Source of the DNA: Allokutzneria sp. A3M-2-11 16
GTDB taxonomy: Bacteria; Actinomycetota; Actinomycetes; Mycobacteriales; Pseudonocardiaceae
Length of the DNA: 64,000 nt
NCBI RefSeq assembly: GCF_024213555.1
Contig: NZ_JANAVO010000003.1
Span: 434,001 to 498,000, forward strand
Direction of reading: 5' to 3'
Below are positions 38,771 through 47,594 of the stretch, piece after piece. The notes under the pieces were generated by a model, which was not told the origin of the DNA, did no database searches, and was given only the letters and a program-made list of their open reading frames with translations. Position 1 is the first letter of the stretch, and each line of letters opens with the position of its first letter. Made by a program: the position numbers and the translations under genes.

Positions 38771-39226
38771 ATGCCACCCCATCACCGCGGGTTCCGTGAC
38801 ACCTTCGCCTTCATCGCAGGCACCGCCGGTGCCTCCGCCGCCGTGTTCAGCATCGCGGTGTGGGAATGCGCACCCCTGGTCGGCCTGCCGTTCGGGCTCG
38901 GCTTCGGCGTGGTGTTCGGCCTGCTGGTGACGCCGCTGGTGATCAGCGTGACCAGGCGCGTCCCGGTCGCGGCGGGCGGTGACGAGCTCGTGGTGGCGCT
39001 GAACGACCTGCTCAGGGGCCTCGGGTATGGTGCGCCGGAGCGGCTGGCCGAGGACACCCTCGGCTACGCGCCCGCCAGTCGCAGCCGGATGCGCTGCCGC
39101 CACCTGAGCGTGCGGCTGGGCGAGCGCGAGATCACCCTGACGGGCCCTCGCCGGGTGGTCTTCTCGGTGCTACGGGGGCTGTCCGGGCGGGCCCGAGGAA
39201 ACAGAGCGGTAACGGGACAGGAATAG
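38771..39226 (+). CDS. Hypothetical two-helix membrane protein
   Basis: A 151-residue protein with two adjacent transmembrane helices (residues about 14-32 and 37-58) and a cytoplasmic C-terminal domain rich in arginine (ELVVALNDLLRGLGYGAPERL ... RHLSVRLGEREITLTGP, written here in two parts). I do not recognise it. The ATG at 38771 follows TGGAG. It lies 29 bases before the acyltransferase gene, in the same direction. Confidence 0.55.
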   Translation: MPPHHRGFRDTFAFIAGTAGASAAVFSIAVWECAPLVGLPFGLGFGVVFGLLVTPLVISVTRRVPVAAGGDELVVALNDLLRGLGYGAPERLAEDTLGYAPASRSRMRCRHLSVRLGEREITLTGPRRVVFSVLRGLSGRARGNRAVTGQE

Positions 39227-39255
39227 GATCGGTGGCCTCACCCCAGGAGGCACAC

Positions 39256-39921
39256 TTGCTCTACCAGCTGATGAGACGGGTCCTGAGCCCGCTGGCTCGG
39301 CTGATCTTCCGCCCGCGCATCGAGGGACTGGACAACGTTCCGCAGAACGGCGCGGTCATCCTCGCGAGCAACCATCTGTCCTTTGTGGACAGTCTGGTGA
39401 TCCCGCTGATCGTGCCGAGGAAGGTCGCCTTCCTCGCCAAGGCGGAGTACTTCCACGGCAAGGGCGTCAAGGGCGCGATCGCCCGCTGGTTCTTCACCAT
39501 GATCGGCCAGATCCCGGTCGAGCGCGGGCGCGGGCGCGCGGCCAAGGACGCGCTGGACGTGGCGATCAAGGTGCTCGCCGGGGGCGGCGCGTTCGGCATC
39601 TACCCGGAGGGCACCCGCTCCGAGGACGGCAGGCTCTACCGCGGCAAGACCGGCGTCGGCCGGATCGCGCTCGCCAGCGGAGCCTCCGTGGTCCCGGTCG
39701 CGCTCATCGGCACCGAGCGGATCCAGCCCATCGGCAAGAAGATGCCCCGCCCGTACCGGGTCACCGTGCGCTTCGGGGAGCCGCTGGACTTCTCCCGCTA
39801 CGAGGGCATGTCGCACTCCACGGTCATCCACCGCACGGTCACCGACGAGATCATGTACGCGATCCTGGAGCTCTCCGGCCAGGAGTACGTGGACACCTAC
39901 CACCAGCGCAAGGCCGCCTGA
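39256..39921 (+). CDS. 1-acyl-sn-glycerol-3-phosphate acyltransferase (PlsC family)
   Basis: A 221-residue lysophospholipid acyltransferase. The catalytic H-x4-D motif is SNHLSFVDS near residue 40, the glycerol-phosphate binding motif is YPEGTRS near residue 118, and VPVALIGTERIQP follows. It would add an acyl chain to lysophosphatidic acid at the inner membrane face. I choose TTG 39256, which follows CAGGAGG by five bases and gives MLYQLMRRVL; a GTG at 39232 is in frame but poorly placed. Its TGA forms the left end of repeat element A2. Confidence 0.9.
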   Translation: MLYQLMRRVLSPLARLIFRPRIEGLDNVPQNGAVILASNHLSFVDSLVIPLIVPRKVAFLAKAEYFHGKGVKGAIARWFFTMIGQIPVERGRGRAAKDALDVAIKVLAGGGAFGIYPEGTRSEDGRLYRGKTGVGRIALASGASVVPVALIGTERIQPIGKKMPRPYRVTVRFGEPLDFSRYEGMSHSTVIHRTVTDEIMYAILELSGQEYVDTYHQRKAA

Positions 39922-40075
39922 CCCAGCGCGGGTTGGCCGGTCTTCAAGTACCGCGCACCCCCTCTTCAGCCGTCTCCAACCGCCCCTAACCCCCATTCGC
40001 AGCGCGGGGGTTAGGGGCGGTTTGCGGTGGTGTGGGAGGGGGTTCGGTGTACTTGAAGACGGGGGAACCCGGCTG
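39919..40075. repeat. Family A inverted-repeat element, copy 2 (at the end of the acyltransferase gene)
   Basis: Second copy of the element found at 5711-5870. Left end TGACCCAGCGCGGGTTGG starts at the acyltransferase stop codon. Outer arms GTCTTCAAGTAC (39940-39951) and GTACTTGAAGAC (40049-40060) are identical to copy 1. The inner stem is longer here: AACCGCCCCTAACCCCC (39978-39994) with GGGGGTTAGGGGCGGTT (40006-40022). Arms are conserved while loops differ, so the folded form seems to matter. Confidence 0.85.
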
Positions 40076-40107
40076 GGACGGGAGGGGCGGGTGATCGGCG
40101 GTGCCCG

Positions 40108-41487
40108 TCAGGTGAGGGTGGCGAGGGCTTCGGCTAGGCGGCGGACGCCTTCGTCGAGGACTTCGGGGGAGGCCGCGCCGAAGGTCAGGCGCAGGTGGGC
40201 GGCGGGGGGTTCTGCGGCGTACCAGGGGCGGCCGGGGAAGACGACTACTGAGCGAGTTGCCGCTGCTGCGGTGAGGGCAGCGTCGTCGATGCCGTCGGGC
40301 AAGCGCGCCCACACGTGCAGGCCGCCCTCGGGCACCATCGCCGGCTCCACCTCCGGCAGCCTCCTGCGCAGCGAGGTCAGCAGCGCATCGCGTCGTTCTC
40401 GTAGCGCGCCTTGCAGCTTTCGCCGATGCCGGTGCCACGCGGGCGAGGTCACGAAGTCCAACGCGGCGTCCTGCAACGGTCCCGCCACGAAGAAGTCGTC
40501 GAGCACGCGCGCGGTGCGCAACCGCGTTCCGGCCACCCCGCGCGCCCCGACCGCGGCGACGCGCAGGCCAGGCGCGGCGGACTTCGTCAACGACCGCAGG
40601 TAGACCACGTGGCCGTCCACGTCATCGGCGGCCAGCGGACGCGGCGGGTTGGGGGCGATCGTCAGGTCGCGCGCCCAGTCGTCCTCCAACAGGAACGCAC
40701 CCGCCTCGCGCACGGCGTCGAGCACCAGGGGCCGTCGCTCCGCGGAGAGCACAGCGCCGTGCGGGTTGGCGTAGAGCGGCTGGCTGTAGAACAACCGCGC
40801 TCCCGTGCGCCGCAACGCCGCGGCAAGCAGGTCCGGCCGCACGCCGTCCGCGTCGGCGGGAACGGGGATCACGCGAAGTCCGGCGTGCCGCGCTGCGGCG
40901 ATAGCGCCCAGATAGGTCGGTGCCTCGACGAGGATCGGATCGCCCGGTTTGGCGAGCGCGCGGAAGGCCGTGGTCAACGCGGGCTGTCCACCCGGGCACA
41001 CGACCATGTCGCCCGTGCGCAGCGCTCCGCCCGCCTCGGCGGCGAACCACGCCCTGAGCCCGTCGCGGCCCTCGACCGGACCCCGTTCCCAGGACGTGGG
41101 GTTGCGCGCGGCGCGGGCCAGCGCCGCGCCGAGCGGGCCGACCGGTTGCAGCGCCGCGTCGAGGTAGCCGCTGGACAGCGGGATGGCCTCCGCGCGCGGC
41201 ACGGCCAGCAGCTCCGGCAGCGCCTCCTCGCCGCGCGGCTGGTCGCCGAGGGCAACGGTCTGCCACGACAGGTCGGGCGCCGCGGGAGGAGCGGGTGGGC
41301 GCGCGAGGAAGCTGCCCTTGCCGGGGACGGAGTCGACCAGTCCCTCGGCGACCAGCACGCGGATCGCCCGCTGCACCGTGACCGGTGAGACGTGGTGCCT
41401 GCCCATCAGCTCGCGCACCGAGGGCAGCCGGTCACCCGGGCGCCCGGCAGTGATCCTCGTCCGAAGATCACCGATAACGCCATTCAT
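40108..41487 (-). CDS. MocR-type GntR/aminotransferase regulator
   Basis: A 459-residue fusion of a GntR winged helix (RLPSVRELMGRHHVSPVTVQRAIRVLVAEGLVDSVPGKGSF) and a fold-type I aminotransferase domain. The PLP lysine is in VYLRSLTKSAAPGLR, with VVCPGGQPALTTAFRAL and LEDDWARDL upstream. MocR proteins use PLP or related compounds as signals, so the aminotransferase part is a sensor. ATG 41487 is preceded by GAGG; an in-frame ATG at 41505 would overlap the divergent transporter start. It probably controls that EamA transporter. Confidence 0.9.
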   Translation of the reverse strand: MNGVIGDLRTRITAGRPGDRLPSVRELMGRHHVSPVTVQRAIRVLVAEGLVDSVPGKGSFLARPPAPPAAPDLSWQTVALGDQPRGEEALPELLAVPRAEAIPLSSGYLDAALQPVGPLGAALARAARNPTSWERGPVEGRDGLRAWFAAEAGGALRTGDMVVCPGGQPALTTAFRALAKPGDPILVEAPTYLGAIAAARHAGLRVIPVPADADGVRPDLLAAALRRTGARLFYSQPLYANPHGAVLSAERRPLVLDAVREAGAFLLEDDWARDLTIAPNPPRPLAADDVDGHVVYLRSLTKSAAPGLRVAAVGARGVAGTRLRTARVLDDFFVAGPLQDAALDFVTSPAWHRHRRKLQGALRERRDALLTSLRRRLPEVEPAMVPEGGLHVWARLPDGIDDAALTAAAATRSVVVFPGRPWYAAEPPAAHLRLTFGAASPEVLDEGVRRLAEALATLT

Positions 41488-41544
41488 CGCGTTATCCTCA
41501 TTCATGAGAGAGCAGAGTAACGTTATCGAGCGGAACCGGATAAC
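41473..41544. promoter_or_regulatory. Divergent operator region with four GTTATC sites
   Basis: Four copies of GTTATC/GATAAC lie between and within the starts of the MocR and EamA genes. GATAACGC (41473-41480) and GCGTTATC (41489-41496) are perfect reverse complements. GTTATC (41522-41527) and GATAAC (41539-41544) form a second inverted pair. MocR proteins often bind repeated sites like this; I infer these are the regulator's targets. Confidence 0.6.
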
Positions 41545-42400
41545 ACCCGGCCTGCTGCTCGGCTCGCTGGGCGTGCTGGCGTTCAGCTTCTCGTTGCCCG
41601 CGACGCGCCTCGCGGTGGCGGGCCTCGACCCCTGGTTCGTCGCCTTCGGGCGCGCGGTGGTCGCGGGCGTGCTCGCCGTCGCCTACCTCCGGTTCACCGG
41701 CGCGCCGCGGCCGAGCCGGAGCCAGTTCAGCCGCCTCGCCGTCGTCGCTTTCGGCGTGGTCGTCGGCTTTCCGCTGTTCACCTCGCTCGCACTGGTCACG
41801 CAGACCGCATCGCACGGCGCCGTGGCGGTCGCGCTGCTGCCCGCGGCCACGGCCGTGTTCGCGGTGCTGCGCGCGGGGGAGCGGCCGTCGCGGACGTTCT
41901 GGTTCGCCAGCGGCGGCGGACTGGTCGCGGTGCTGGCCTTCTTCGTGGTGACGGGCGGGGCGGGCGGCGGCTTCGAGCCCGCGGACCTGTTGCTGCTGGC
42001 GGCGATCGTGGCCTGCGCACTGGGTTACGCCGAGGGTGGCGCGCTCGCCCGGGAGCTCGGCGGGGCGAGGACGATCTGCTGGGCGCTGGTCGTCGCGCTC
42101 CCGGTCACCATCGCGGTCACGGCAGTGGTGTTCACCGTCGGCGATTTCCCGGACGTGGGCACCTCCTCGCTCTTCGGCTTCGGATACGTCAGCGCCGTCT
42201 CGATGTTCCTGGGTTTCTTCGCCTGGTACGCGGGCCTGGCCAGGGGCGGTGTCGCCAGGATCGGTCAGCTGCAACTGGCCCAACCGGTTCTCACGTTGCT
42301 CTGGTCGGCCCTCTTCCTCAACGAGAACCCGGGTTTGCCCGCCGTGGGCGCGGCCGTGATCGTTTTGATATGCGTCGCCCTCACCCAGCGGGCCCGCTGA
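41504..42400 (+). CDS. EamA/DMT-family transporter
   Basis: A 298-residue drug/metabolite transporter with ten predicted helices in two EamA repeats (first from LLLGSLGVLAFSFSLPATRLAV; second from PADLLLLAAIVACALGYAEG, ending LQLAQPVLTLLWSALFLNENPG). The cargo is unknown; EamA proteins linked to MocR regulators often export amino acids or vitamin-like molecules. ATG 41504 has no clear ribosome binding site, so translation may be leaderless. An intrinsic terminator follows at 42449. Confidence 0.88.
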   Translation: MREQSNVIERNRITPGLLLGSLGVLAFSFSLPATRLAVAGLDPWFVAFGRAVVAGVLAVAYLRFTGAPRPSRSQFSRLAVVAFGVVVGFPLFTSLALVTQTASHGAVAVALLPAATAVFAVLRAGERPSRTFWFASGGGLVAVLAFFVVTGGAGGGFEPADLLLLAAIVACALGYAEGGALARELGGARTICWALVVALPVTIAVTAVVFTVGDFPDVGTSSLFGFGYVSAVSMFLGFFAWYAGLARGGVARIGQLQLAQPVLTLLWSALFLNENPGLPAVGAAVIVLICVALTQRAR

Positions 42401-42448
42401 CCGTGCTAGGGTTGCCCTAGTTGCAGTTGTGTTACCCATGGATTTAGG

Positions 42449-42484
42449 GCGCCTGCGAGAAGTTCCGCGCAGGCGTTTTGTTTT
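42449..42484 (+). terminator. Intrinsic terminator after the EamA gene
   Basis: Stem CGCCTGCG (42450-42457) with CGCAGGCG (42468-42475), a 10-base loop, then TTTTGTTTT (42476-42484). The T run makes it a classical intrinsic terminator, which is rare in this GC-rich window. Confidence 0.8.
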
Positions 42485-42579
42485 GCCGGGGTGTGATATG
42501 TCCGGGGTTCTAGGGTGAGCATGCCGCGACTCAGGGCTCGCGAAGCGGGTCCTGACGGTCTGTTCTACACGGAGTGAAA

Positions 42580-42783
42580 ATGGCTACTGGTGTTGTCAAG
42601 TGGTTCAACGCGGAGAAGGGCTTCGGCTTCCTGACCCCGGATGGCGGTGGCGCTGACGTCTTCGCCCACTACTCGGCGATCGAGGGCAACGGCTACAAGT
42701 CCCTGGATGAGGGCCAGAAGGTCGAGTTCGAGATCGGCCAGGGCCAGAAGGGCCCGCAGGCCAACAACATCCGGGTCATCTGA
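42580..42783 (+). CDS. cspA: Cold-shock protein
   Basis: A 67-residue OB-fold RNA chaperone. The RNP1 and RNP2 motifs are KGFGFLTPD and DVFAHYSAI, preceded by [17 protein letters not shown] 42580 is preceded by GGAG; an in-frame GTG two codons upstream is less likely. The leader between the terminator (42484) and the start is about 95 bases and could fold, as in other cold-shock genes, but no named element is recognised. A strong terminator follows. Confidence 0.95.
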   Translation: MATGVVKWFNAEKGFGFLTPDGGGADVFAHYSAIEGNGYKSLDEGQKVEFEIGQGQKGPQANNIRVI

Positions 42784-42809
42784 GCCTCGGACGGTCTGAA
42801 CTGACGCGT

Positions 42810-42843
42810 GGGCCCGCACCACTTCGGTGGTGCGGGCCCTTTC
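42810..42843 (+). terminator. Terminator of the cold-shock gene
   Basis: A perfect 13-base-pair stem GGGCCCGCACCAC (42810-42822) and GTGGTGCGGGCCC (42827-42839) closed by a stable TTCG tetraloop and followed by TTTCG. Confidence 0.85.
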
Positions 42844-42871
42844 GCTACGCGGCGCGGCTCGGGGGGCCGAT

Positions 42872-43648
42872 ATGGCGGACTGGTTCCAGCGGACGTTCGT
42901 GGAGGCGGGCAGGCTGCCGCTGCTGTGCTTCCTCGCCGGCATGGTGTTCGGGTTCGCCTTCATCCGGATGTCGGTGCGGCTGATCCGGGCGAAGGTCCGC
43001 TGGTGGCCGGGCAACTTCACCCCGGGCGGCCTGCACATCCACCACGTGGTCTTCGGCGTGGTGTTCATGATGATCGGCGGGGTCGCCGCGCTGGCCATCC
43101 CGGACGACCACGAGGGCTGGCGGGCGACGGCGGCGGTGGTCTTCGGCATCGGCTCGGCACTGGTGCTCGACGAGTTCGCGCTGATCCTGCACCTGCGCGA
43201 CGTGTACTGGACCGAGGAGGGCCGGATCTCCGTCGACGCCCTGTTCGTGGCGTTCGCGCTGACCGGGATGCTGCTGCTGGGGCTGCGGCCGCTCGGGCTG
43301 GACGAGGCCGCGGCCTGGGTGACCCCGGACGAGCCGGGGGCGATCGCGCTGACCGTGCTGGTGATCCTGGCCGACCTGGGGCTGGCCGTGGTGACCCTGT
43401 TCAAGGGCAAGGTGTGGTCCGGGCTGCTCGGGCTGTTCATGCCGGTGCTGCTGGTGGTGGGGGCGCTCCGGCTGGCCCGGCCGTCCTCGCCGTGGGCGCG
43501 GTGGCGCTACCGCGCCGACACCCCCGGCGGGCGCCGCAAGCTGGTGCGGGCGCGCTGGCGGGAGCGGCGGCTGCGGGTGCCGGTGATCAAGGTGAAGATC
43601 TGGGTCCAGGAACTGCTCTCGGGCAGGCACGACGAGCCGTCGACCTGA
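42872..43648 (+). CDS. Integral membrane protein with GLHIHH motif
   Basis: A 258-residue protein with about six or seven transmembrane helices. A histidine cluster (FTPGGLHIHHVVFGVVFMM near residue 50) and an acidic helix (GSALVLDEFALILHLRDVYW) could together bind a metal. The C-terminal 55 residues are basic and cytoplasmic. I know the family only as an uncharacterised actinobacterial membrane protein. ATG 42872 gives MADWFQRTF. Confidence 0.7.
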   Translation: MADWFQRTFVEAGRLPLLCFLAGMVFGFAFIRMSVRLIRAKVRWWPGNFTPGGLHIHHVVFGVVFMMIGGVAALAIPDDHEGWRATAAVVFGIGSALVLDEFALILHLRDVYWTEEGRISVDALFVAFALTGMLLLGLRPLGLDEAAAWVTPDEPGAIALTVLVILADLGLAVVTLFKGKVWSGLLGLFMPVLLVVGALRLARPSSPWARWRYRADTPGGRRKLVRARWRERRLRVPVIKVKIWVQELLSGRHDEPST

Positions 43649-43674
43649 TTTGCCGCCGGTTCTAAGGTCATGGC

Positions 43675-45660
43675 ATGCAGGGGGAGCGGTTTCCCGGCCG
43701 CGCGACGGCCCTCGCCACCGCGATCGCCTTCGGGTGCTTCGTCGTGCTCGTCGTGGCGTGGGCGCTGCACCTCGCGGCCCCGGTCAACCAGGCCAGGTCG
43801 GGCTGGTTCTGGGCGCAGACGGCCGAGCACTCCCTGCGCGGGCTGGCGTTCGCGACGGCGGGAGCCCTGGTCATCACGCGCGCGCCGAAGCACCGGGTGG
43901 CCTGGCTGTTCCTCGTGGCCGGGGCGGCCACGTCGCTGTACCCGCTGATCAGCGCGACCTCCCCGTACGAGCTGCCGCCTTCGGCACGGGTGGCGGTCTT
44001 CGTCTCCGGGCTCGGGCTCTCCGCCCTCAACCTCGTGGTGTTCCCGCTGCTGGCGCTGTACTCCCCGGACGGGCAGCTGCCGAGCCGCCGGTGGCGGTCG
44101 ATGCCGGTCATCCTGTCCGCCCTCGCGCTGGTCATCCTGATCACACTGCTGAGCGCGGTCCCGCCGACCGATCCCCTGCTCGCCTCGGCCGTGCACGAGC
44201 CCGGTCAGCGGGGCGCCGGGATGCTCATCGTCGGGGCGGCGGTCGCGATGCAGCAGGTGCTGTGGGTGATGTGCCTGTACGCACTGCACACCAGGGCGCG
44301 GCGGATGCCGGGACTGTTCCGCCGCCAGGTCCGCGTCGACCTGGTGATCTACGTACTGATCTTCGTGGCGACCGGGCTGGAGCTCTGGTTCGCGCGGGGG
44401 TCGTTCCTGTCGTTCGGGCCGACCCTGCCCGACGAGCTGTTCCTGGTGATGCGGGCGTTGATCGTCCTGGTCGGCCTGCCGATGCTGGCGTTCGTGCTCA
44501 CCCGCACCAAGGTCTACCAGTTGGATCGGGCGGCTCGGGCGACGGTCCTCGTGGTGATGGTCGTCGGCGGACTGGTGCTGTCGTACGCGGTCGCCACGGC
44601 GTTGCTGTCGAGGGTGCTCCCCGGCGCCGCGTCGACGGGGGCCCTGGTGGTGGCGTTGGCGACGGGGCTGGCCGGGTTCGGGTTGCGTGACGCGGTGCGG
44701 TTCGTGCGGCGCCGGGTGGACCGGGCGTTCTACGGGGATCGGGCGGAGCCTTACCGAGTGCTGCGCGCGTTGCCGCGTCGGCTCAGCGAAGGCTTGCCGC
44801 CCAACGAGATCCCGTTCGCGGTGTGCCAGACGGTGGTGAGCGTGCTGCGGCTGCCCGCCGCGGCGATCGAGGTGGACGGCAGGCGGTTGGCGAGCGTGGG
44901 AGTCTCGGGCGCGGAGCCCGCGATGTTCGCGCTGGGGGAGTCCGGGGCGCTGCTGGTGTGGCCGCGCTCCGGTCAGGAGTCCCTGGACGAGATGGACATC
45001 GCGGTGCTGGAGCCGGTGGTGGACCAGACCGCGGCGGTGATCACGACGGTGCTGGTCGGCGAGCGGTTGGAGCGCGGTGTCGAACAGGAGCGGCTGCGGT
45101 TGCGGCGGGACCTGCACGACGGGCTCGGTCCGTCGCTGGCGGGGGTGACGCTCCAGCTGGGTGCGGTGCGGACGATGTTGCCGCCGCGTTCGGAGGCGTC
45201 GGTGCTGCTGGGGTCCGTGATGGTCCACATGAGACAGGTCGTGGACGATTTCCGCCGGGTGACGAGGAACCAGCGGCCGTTGTTGCTGGAGGAGCACGGG
45301 CTGCGCGGCGCGCTGACCGAGTTGTGCCGTCGTCTGTCCACTGTGGACGCTCCGGTGGTGGTGGAGCTGCCGGAGGTGGTGCCGGTGGAGCACGAGGAGG
45401 TGGTGTTCCACGTGGCGGCGGAGTCGTTGGCGAACGCGGTGCGGCACGCGGGGGCTCGCTCGATCGGGCTGCGCGTGACGGTGACCGGCGGGTGGGTGAC
45501 GGTGGAGGTGCGTGATGACGGGACCGGAATCGCCGATCCGGTCGAGCTCGGGGTGGGCCTGGTGTCCATGCGCGAGCGCGCCCAGGCGGTGGGCGGTAGC
45601 TGCGTGATCGACAGCGGTCCGGGCGGCACGACCGTCCGTGCCCGCCTCCCTCGGTCATGA
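43675..45660 (+). CDS. Sensor histidine kinase, paralogue 1 of 3
   Basis: A 661-residue NarL-type sensor kinase. Residues 1-340 hold about ten transmembrane helices. A linker with the hallmark RRVDRAFYGDRAEPYRVLRAL follows, then a GAF-like region (LPPNEIPFAVCQTVVSVL). The phosphorylated His is residue 481 in LRRDLHDGLGPSLAG (HisKA_3), followed by MRQVVDDFRRVTRNQRPLLL. The HATPase domain has the N box SLANAVRHAGA and the G box VRDDGTGIADP. ATG 43675. Its ATGA overlap couples it to paralogue 2. No response regulator is encoded nearby. Confidence 0.9.
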   Translation: MQGERFPGRATALATAIAFGCFVVLVVAWALHLAAPVNQARSGWFWAQTAEHSLRGLAFATAGALVITRAPKHRVAWLFLVAGAATSLYPLISATSPYELPPSARVAVFVSGLGLSALNLVVFPLLALYSPDGQLPSRRWRSMPVILSALALVILITLLSAVPPTDPLLASAVHEPGQRGAGMLIVGAAVAMQQVLWVMCLYALHTRARRMPGLFRRQVRVDLVIYVLIFVATGLELWFARGSFLSFGPTLPDELFLVMRALIVLVGLPMLAFVLTRTKVYQLDRAARATVLVVMVVGGLVLSYAVATALLSRVLPGAASTGALVVALATGLAGFGLRDAVRFVRRRVDRAFYGDRAEPYRVLRALPRRLSEGLPPNEIPFAVCQTVVSVLRLPAAAIEVDGRRLASVGVSGAEPAMFALGESGALLVWPRSGQESLDEMDIAVLEPVVDQTAAVITTVLVGERLERGVEQERLRLRRDLHDGLGPSLAGVTLQLGAVRTMLPPRSEASVLLGSVMVHMRQVVDDFRRVTRNQRPLLLEEHGLRGALTELCRRLSTVDAPVVVELPEVVPVEHEEVVFHVAAESLANAVRHAGARSIGLRVTVTGGWVTVEVRDDGTGIADPVELGVGLVSMRERAQAVGGSCVIDSGPGGTTVRARLPRS

Positions 45661-47594
45661 GTGCGTCGAAGCGGTCGATGGTCGCCGCGACGATCGCGCT
45701 CGGGTGCGTGGTCGTGACCGTGCTGGCGTGGACGTTGCTTCTCACGGCGCCGGGTGCTCCCGCCAGGGGCCCGTGGTACTGGGCGCAGATGGCCGAGCAT
45801 TCGTTGCAGGGACTGGCTTTCTCGGCTTCGGGGCTGCTGACCGTGCTGCGCTGGCCGAAGATGACGCTGGCCTGGCTCTTCGTCGCGGCGGGCAGCACGG
45901 CGTCGCTGTACCCGCTGCTGCGGGCGAGCACGCTCTACGAGCTGTCGGCGCCGTTCGACGTCGCCGTCCTCGTGCTCTGGGAGCTGGTCGACGTGCTCAG
46001 CTACGTCGTCCTCCCGCTGCTGCCGCTGTACTCGCCGGATGGAGTGCTGCCGAGCAAGCGGTGGCGGCCGATGCTGGTCGCGCTGCCCGTGGTCACCCTG
46101 GCGGTGATGACGCCCGTGTGGCTGGGCTTCCCGCCGACCGGCGGAATCGGCACAGGCATGCGGATCGGTGCCGCGGTGCACCAGGCGCTGTGGACGCTCT
46201 GCCTGGTCGCGCTGTACGGGAAGCTGCGCAGGGCAACGGGTTTCGACCGCAGGCAGACCGCGGTCATCCTGGTCATCCTCGTGTTGATGTACCTGACGTT
46301 CTGGCTCGGGTACCTGTTCGTGCCGACGTCGGTCCTCTGGGTCGGCGTCACGGTGCCCACCGGGGTTCTGGTGATCACCCAGCTGCTGGCGACCGTGATC
46401 CTGGTGCCCGCGCTGGGTTTCGCGCTCACCCGGACGCGGCTCCACCAGCTGGACCGGGCGGCCCGCGTGACCCTGATCGTGGTGACCGTGGTCGGTGGCC
46501 TGGTGCTGTGCTACGTCGGGCTGGCGGCGCTGCTGTCGATCGTGTGGCCCGCCGCCGCGTCGACGGGGGCGATGGTCGTCGCCGCCACCACCGGGCTGGC
46601 CGGGTTCGGGCTGCGCGACGCGGTCCGCTTCGTGCGCCTGCGGGTGGACCGGGCCTTCTACGGGGATCGGGCGGAGCCGTACCGGGTGCTGCGCGCGTTG
46701 CCCCGCAGGCTGAACCAGGGCTTGTCGCCCAACGAGATCCCGTTCGCGGTGTGCCAGACGGTGGTGAGCGTGCTGCGGCTGCCCGCCGCGGCGATCGAGG
46801 TGGACGGCAGGCGGCTGGCGAGCGCCGGTGCCGCGGAGGGTGAACCGACCGCGTTCGAACTCGGGAAGACCGGGCGGTTGCTCGTGTGGCCGCGCTCCGG
46901 CCAGCGGGAGTTGGACGAGCTGGACATCGCCGCCCTGGAACCGGTTGTCGAGCAGACCGCGACCGCGATCAGCACGTTGCTGGTGGGGGAGCGCCTGGAG
47001 CGGAGCATCGAGGAGGAGCGGTTGCGGCTCCGGCGGGATCTGCACGACGGGCTCGGGCCGTCGCTGGCGGGCGTGACGCTCCAGCTGGGAGCCGTGCGGA
47101 CGATGCTGCCGCCGCGCTCCGAGGCCGATTCGCTGCTGGCTTCCACGATGGTCCACATGAGACAGATCGTGGACGATTTCCGCCGGGTGACAAGGAATCA
47201 GAGGCCGTTGTTGCTGGAGGAGCGCGGGCTGCGCGGCGCGCTGACCGAACTGTGCCGCCGCCTGTCCACGCCCGGGACCCCGGTGCTGGCGGAGCTGCCC
47301 GACGTGCTGCCCGAGGCCCACGAGGAGGTCGTGTTCCACGTCGCGGCGGAGGCGCTGGCGAACGCCGTCCGGCACGCCGGGGCGGAATCGATCACCCTCC
47401 GTGTCGCGGTGGTGCCGGGGTGGGTCATAGTTGAGGTGTGCGACGACGGAGCCGGTATCGCGGAGTCGGTGAAGCTCGGCGTCGGGCTGACGTCCATGGC
47501 TGAGCGGGCCAGGGCGGCGGGTGGCGACTACGAGATCGACTCGGGTTCGGCGGGCACGACCGTGCGGGCCAGGTTCCCCTTGGAGCAGCGGTGA
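45657..47594 (+). CDS. Sensor histidine kinase, paralogue 2 of 3
   Basis: A 645-residue paralogue with the same layout: about ten membrane helices, the FYGDRAEPYRVLRAL linker, a GAF-like region, the phosphorylated His at residue 463 (LRRDLHDGLGPSLAG) and a HATPase domain (ALANAVRHAGAESITL; VCDDGAGIAES). A run of 89 bases (46726-46814) is identical to 44798-44886 of paralogue 1, pointing to recent duplication or gene conversion. The ATG overlaps the previous stop and the stop overlaps the next GTG by four bases each, so all three are translated together. Confidence 0.9.
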   Translation: MSASKRSMVAATIALGCVVVTVLAWTLLLTAPGAPARGPWYWAQMAEHSLQGLAFSASGLLTVLRWPKMTLAWLFVAAGSTASLYPLLRASTLYELSAPFDVAVLVLWELVDVLSYVVLPLLPLYSPDGVLPSKRWRPMLVALPVVTLAVMTPVWLGFPPTGGIGTGMRIGAAVHQALWTLCLVALYGKLRRATGFDRRQTAVILVILVLMYLTFWLGYLFVPTSVLWVGVTVPTGVLVITQLLATVILVPALGFALTRTRLHQLDRAARVTLIVVTVVGGLVLCYVGLAALLSIVWPAAASTGAMVVAATTGLAGFGLRDAVRFVRLRVDRAFYGDRAEPYRVLRALPRRLNQGLSPNEIPFAVCQTVVSVLRLPAAAIEVDGRRLASAGAAEGEPTAFELGKTGRLLVWPRSGQRELDELDIAALEPVVEQTATAISTLLVGERLERSIEEERLRLRRDLHDGLGPSLAGVTLQLGAVRTMLPPRSEADSLLASTMVHMRQIVDDFRRVTRNQRPLLLEERGLRGALTELCRRLSTPGTPVLAELPDVLPEAHEEVVFHVAAEALANAVRHAGAESITLRVAVVPGWVIVEVCDDGAGIAESVKLGVGLTSMAERARAAGGDYEIDSGSAGTTVRARFPLEQR

